Source: Pandoraea horticolens (GTDB lineage: Bacteria > Pseudomonadota > Gammaproteobacteria > Burkholderiales > Burkholderiaceae). From it: DNA of 64,000 bases. The stretch is taken from contig NZ_CABPSM010000010.1 in NCBI RefSeq assembly GCF_902459555.1, positions 1 to 64,000 of the forward strand, written 5' to 3'. Positions 61,294 to 64,000 of the stretch are shown piece by piece (positions within the stretch are counted from its first letter, which is position 1; each line of letters opens with the position of its first letter). The notes beneath the pieces are model-generated. The model had not been told where the DNA came from, searched no databases, and saw only the letters and a list, made by a program, of their open reading frames with translations. The position numbers and the translations under genes are program-made.

Positions 61294-62157
61294 TCAGTTG
61301 TGGTGGTAGATCTCGGAGTTGAAGGCCGTGTCGCCGTTCGCGGCCCCAGTGCTGGCACCCGCTGGCGCCGATGCCGTCGTCGACGGTGCCGGGGAGACGG
61401 GCATCGGTTGCGCGGCCGCCGGGGCGGATGCGGTAGAAGGCGCCGGGCTCGGCAACGCGCCGTTCTTGGCCGCGGTGACGTTGTCCTTGCGATGCACGGC
61501 GGCATACGGATTCTTCACGCCGGTGCGGCCCGATGGCGGCGCACTGACCACGTTGGGATGGTTGGCCTGCTTCTTGTCGTCGGCAGCAAGGCGCTTCTTC
61601 TGCTCTTCCGTGAGCTGTTGGTACTGCTGCCATACCTGGGCCTTGCGCTCGGGCGGCAGGGTCTTGGCGTTCTGATAGCTTTCGCGTGCCAGTTTGCGCT
61701 GCTCGGGCGTCAGGCGCACCCAGTCGGCCATACGGTCATGCAGACGTTTGCGGCCTTCGGGCGAGAGCGTGTGAAAGCGCTTGGCGATCTCGATCCACTT
61801 GTCGCGCTGGCGCTCGTTCATGCGATTCCAGTCCTGCGCGAGCGGGGCGAGGGCTTCCTGCTGGCTCGGTGTGAGCTTGCTCCAGAGACCGCCGGGCGAC
61901 GGGAGTGCGGCGGCCGGGGCGCTGCCCGGCGCTACGGCGCCCGTCGTGAGACTGCCGACCGGTGCACTGGCCGGGCTGGCGGCGCCGGGCGCCGACGTGC
62001 CGGAGATGAGCGGCGGCACGTCGGACACCGGTTCCGGGGTCTGCGAGTGGCGCAGCGCTGCCGTGCCGGCAAGCGCGGCCACGATTAGCGCGGCGACCAG
62101 AAGAAGTACGTTGCGTCGCGTCACGGGGCGGTCTTGAATGAGGGAACTACTGGGCAC
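61294..62157 (-). CDS. DUF3106 protein
   Basis: 287 residues. An N-terminal transmembrane anchor (RRNVLLLVAALIVAALAGTA), an Ala/Pro/Ser-rich stretch, the DUF3106 helical repeats (WSKLTPSQQEALAPLAQDWN, FHTLSPEGRKRLHDRMADWV, LTPEQRKLARESYQNAKTLP) and a disordered Ala/Pro-rich tail ending SEIYHHN. Probably periplasmic, helical, function unknown. The family is found next to extracytoplasmic sigma factors, as here. It overlaps the DUF3619 gene by 11 bases. Confidence 0.87.
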   Translation of the reverse strand: MPSSSLIQDRPVTRRNVLLLVAALIVAALAGTAALRHSQTPEPVSDVPPLISGTSAPGAASPASAPVGSLTTGAVAPGSAPAAALPSPGGLWSKLTPSQQEALAPLAQDWNRMNERQRDKWIEIAKRFHTLSPEGRKRLHDRMADWVRLTPEQRKLARESYQNAKTLPPERKAQVWQQYQQLTEEQKKRLAADDKKQANHPNVVSAPPSGRTGVKNPYAAVHRKDNVTAAKNGALPSPAPSTASAPAAAQPMPVSPAPSTTASAPAGASTGAANGDTAFNSEIYHHN

Positions 62158-62566
62158 GCTTCAGATACGCGTTGAAACCGTGATCGGCATAGGCCGACAG
62201 CGGCAGTTCGTCACTCAATACGGCAGCATCGATATCCGCGAGATCCTGAATGTGCTGCTGATGTTCCCAGTACGCGATACCCGCCAAACCGATCACCAGC
62301 GCGGCGAGCGGCCACAACAGGCCCAGCTTGTCGAGCGCGCGCCGCGGCCCGCCGATCTCCGGCGACTGCACGGCACCCACACCCGCGAGCACCAGCGCCG
62401 GTTGCACAACGGCGACCGGTTCCGGCTTTTTACGGGTAAGCGCCTCCTGGCGAGCGGCGGCCAGCCGGGCCGCAATATTCGGCGACGGCGTGTCGGACGC
62501 TTGGTCCAATGCACGCCGCACGCGATTTGCGAAGCGGATTTCCCTCGTTTCCAGATCGTGACTCAT
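62147..62566 (-). CDS. DUF3619 protein, likely membrane anti-sigma-type partner
   Basis: 139 residues from ATG 62566. A cytoplasmic helical N terminus (ETREIRFANRVRRALDQASD, NIAARLAAARQEALTRK) precedes one transmembrane helix (LLWPLAALVIGLAGIAYWEH) and a short periplasmic end (LADIDAAVLSDELPLSAYAD). Topology and position directly after a sigma-factor gene suggest an anti-sigma factor, although DUF3619 is formally of unknown function. It overlaps the sigma gene stop (ATGA) and the DUF3106 start. Confidence 0.85.
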   Translation of the reverse strand: MSHDLETREIRFANRVRRALDQASDTPSPNIAARLAAARQEALTRKKPEPVAVVQPALVLAGVGAVQSPEIGGPRRALDKLGLLWPLAALVIGLAGIAYWEHQQHIQDLADIDAAVLSDELPLSAYADHGFNAYLKRAQ

Positions 62567-63135
62567 AACCTGATCCCTTTTACCTTCAACGCCTGCGCCA
62601 ACGCGTGTGTAGCACGCGAACAGTGCGTCTTGACGCTGCCCTCCGAACACCCCATCGTGGCGGCAGTCTCGGCAACGTCCATGTCCTCCCAGTAACGCAT
62701 GAGGAAGGCTTCTCGTTGACGTGCCGGTAGTTTCTGTATTTCCGTCTCGATGATGGAGAGAATTTCGGCCCGCGAAACAGAATCTTCGCTGCTCTCGGTC
62801 TGCACTGACCCGTCCTCGCCCAGCAAGGTTTCCAACGGGTCGAAATCATCGCGTTCGTCGTCGCCGGGGCCGGCGAGATTCGAAAATAGTGTGACCCAGG
62901 TGTTGCGCACCTTTTGCCGACGAAAATAGTCGTGGATCGTGTTCTGGAGGATGCGCGTGAACAGCAGCGGTAGGTCGGCCGGCGGCTTGTCGCCGTACTT
63001 CTCGGCCAAGCGGATCATCGCATCCTGAACGATATCGAGGGCGGCCTCGTCGTCGCGAACAGCATAGACGGCCTGCTTGAAGGCGCGCCGTTCAATGCCC
63101 GCGAGAAAATCCGCCAGTTCCTTGTCAGATGCCAT
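62563..63135 (-). CDS. RNA polymerase sigma factor (ECF-type)
   Basis: 190 residues. Region 2: FKQAVYAVRDDEAALDIVQD, AMIRLAEKY and LLFTRILQNTIHDYFRRQKV; region 4: LPARQREAFLMRYWEDMDVA, ETAATMGCSEGSVKTHCSRA. A Ser/Glu/Asp-rich linker of about 40 residues joins them. It is conserved in Burkholderiales with the DUF3619 and DUF3106 genes, which may regulate it. The regulon is unknown. First gene of the leftward operon reaching the hydrolase. Confidence 0.92.
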   Translation of the reverse strand: MASDKELADFLAGIERRAFKQAVYAVRDDEAALDIVQDAMIRLAEKYGDKPPADLPLLFTRILQNTIHDYFRRQKVRNTWVTLFSNLAGPGDDERDDFDPLETLLGEDGSVQTESSEDSVSRAEILSIIETEIQKLPARQREAFLMRYWEDMDVAETAATMGCSEGSVKTHCSRATHALAQALKVKGIRL

Positions 63136-63584
63136 CCGGTGGGGTACACGCAGCGTTAGCCGCTGCGCCTGTGAAATGCCGTGTAAGCGTAAAGATCACG
63201 TAAAGTTCGCGTAGTCGGAGCGGATGCTACCAAAAACGCGCTTCGCTGTAACCGCTTTTGCTTCCGGTTGTGTCACGTTACGACGACGCCGGGTTCGCCA
63301 GGTTCCTACCGTGTAAGGATTTTGCACCAGCGTGGGGCGGCTCGGCGTGCGATGCGGGAAATTCTGTGCGCCCAACTTCGCGATCATGCTGCAAATGCAT
63401 AAACCCACTTGACCATTTTGCTGCAAACCGGTAAGGTTGCCAGTTCGCAATATCTGTGATTGTCTCAATATCGGCACGCCTATCCGGGGTGTCCATCATT
63501 AAGACGCGCAGCTTGAGCCCGGACCACAAGTTCGCGGGGAGAGCACCCGATCAAAATTTTTGCCGAAACTTTGAAAGGTCGACG
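63136..63584. other. Divergent gap upstream of the acetolactate synthase gene
   Basis: About 450 bases between the sigma gene and ilvI. It holds the candidate ilvI promoter at 63409-63437 but no other gene or clear attenuator. The frame is open from GTG 63456 into ilvI without a stop, so no separate leader peptide exists in that frame. Confidence 0.45.
63409..63437 (+). promoter_or_regulatory. Candidate ilvI promoter
   Basis: TTGACC (63409-63414) and TAAGGT (63432-63437) with the ideal 17-base spacer. The transcript would have a leader of about 140 bases. Confidence 0.45.
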
Positions 63585-64000
63585 ATGAACATGCCAAGCG
63601 CGGAATTCTCCGAGGCGGAAGCTACACGCCATCAAAACACTTCCGAAGACATGATTGGCGCCGAGATTCTCGTGCGCTCGCTTCAGGAAGAAGGGGTCGA
63701 ACATCTGTGGGGTTATCCCGGCGGTTCGGTTCTCTACATCTACGACGAACTCTACAAGCAGGACAAGATCCAGCACATTCTGGTGCGCCATGAGCAGGCG
63801 GCCGTGCATGCGGCAGACGCTTATTCGCGTTCCACCGACAAAGTCGGCGTGTGCCTCGTGACGTCTGGCCCCGGCGTGACCAATGCGGTCACCGGCATTG
63901 CCACGGCGTATATGGATTCGATCCCGCTCGTCATCATTACCGGCCAGGTGCCTACGGCCGCGATCGGCCAGGACGCCTTCCAGGAATGCGACACGGTTGG
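63585..64000 (+). CDS. ilvI: Acetolactate synthase large subunit, 5' part
   Basis: The first 138 residues before the window edge. The start at ATG 63585 has GAAAGG upstream. TPP-enzyme N-terminal domain: [60 protein letters not shown] (catalytic Glu in RHEQAA) and [20 protein letters not shown]. It makes acetolactate for valine, leucine and isoleucine synthesis, with the small subunit expected downstream. The first ~22 residues are a polar extension usual in Burkholderiales. Partial at the window end. Confidence 0.95.
   Translation, partial: MNMPSAEFSEAEATRHQNTSEDMIGAEILVRSLQEEGVEHLWGYPGGSVLYIYDELYKQDKIQHILVRHEQAAVHAADAYSRSTDKVGVCLVTSGPGVTNAVTGIATAYMDSIPLVIITGQVPTAAIGQDAFQECDTV

Noticed and set aside
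63456-63584. Possible leader peptide rich in Ile/Val before ilvI
   Set aside because: The frame starting at GTG 63456 runs into ilvI without a stop, so it is not a separate leader, and no terminator/antiterminator pair is seen.

Overview
The window is a piece of a GC-rich betaproteobacterial chromosome of the order Burkholderiales. Core blocks such as rph-rdgB-hemW, yicC-gmk-rpoZ-spoT-greB and sigma factor-DUF3619-DUF3106-RDD next to the acetolactate synthase gene fit Burkholderiaceae. Pandoraea is my best guess at genus, from general resemblance only.

Region 1 (1-9829) is a graveyard of broken mobile elements. It holds fragments of IS30, IS3 (two), IS21, IS481 (two), IS6 (two), IS630, IS5 and a group II intron, most with internal stops, frameshifts or deletions. 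Embedded in it are a secreted hypothetical protein, a hypothetical gene cut by an IS end, and a 1068-residue RCC1-type repeat protein flanked on both sides by decayed paralogues.

Region 2 (9830-22398) is a discrete 12.5 kb genomic island inserted at the 3' end of tRNA-Ser(UGA). A perfect 58-bp direct repeat of the tRNA 3' half marks both ends. The island carries a tyrosine integrase with a DUF4224 partner, a BrnT/BrnA toxin-antitoxin pair with a palindromic candidate operator, an orphan DUF6088 antitoxin-like protein, an HTH regulator and a strongly folded RNA leader before a small gene. Its cargo is a four-gene candidate anti-phage operon: a DUF4297-like nuclease, an SMC/Rad50-like ATPase, a SIR2-domain protein and a HerA-type helicase. 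The last two match the known SIR2-HerA pair; the four together may be a composite or expanded system.

Region 3 (22431-64000) is ordinary core chromosome. It includes an acyl-CoA synthetase, rph-rdgB-hemW facing yicC-gmk-rpoZ-spoT, greB, a pirin, a CnoX-like thioredoxin, and two solute-binding-protein genes of which one is a pseudogene. A complete kdpFABCDE potassium operon follows, preceded by an 11-bp-phased TTTAC array resembling KdpE sites and by an extra 30-residue membrane ORF. Next is a Gdx guanidinium exporter gene under a guanidine-II (mini-ykkC) riboswitch, then an FtsX-like permease, a truncated haemoglobin, and an orphan pair resembling a type III secretion chaperone and its translocator or effector. 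The right end holds AlaX-like editing, LOG, TetR, dgkA, glycosyltransferase, LpxH-like, lipase and RDD genes, a sigma-factor cluster, and the 5' part of the acetolactate synthase large-subunit gene, which runs off the window.
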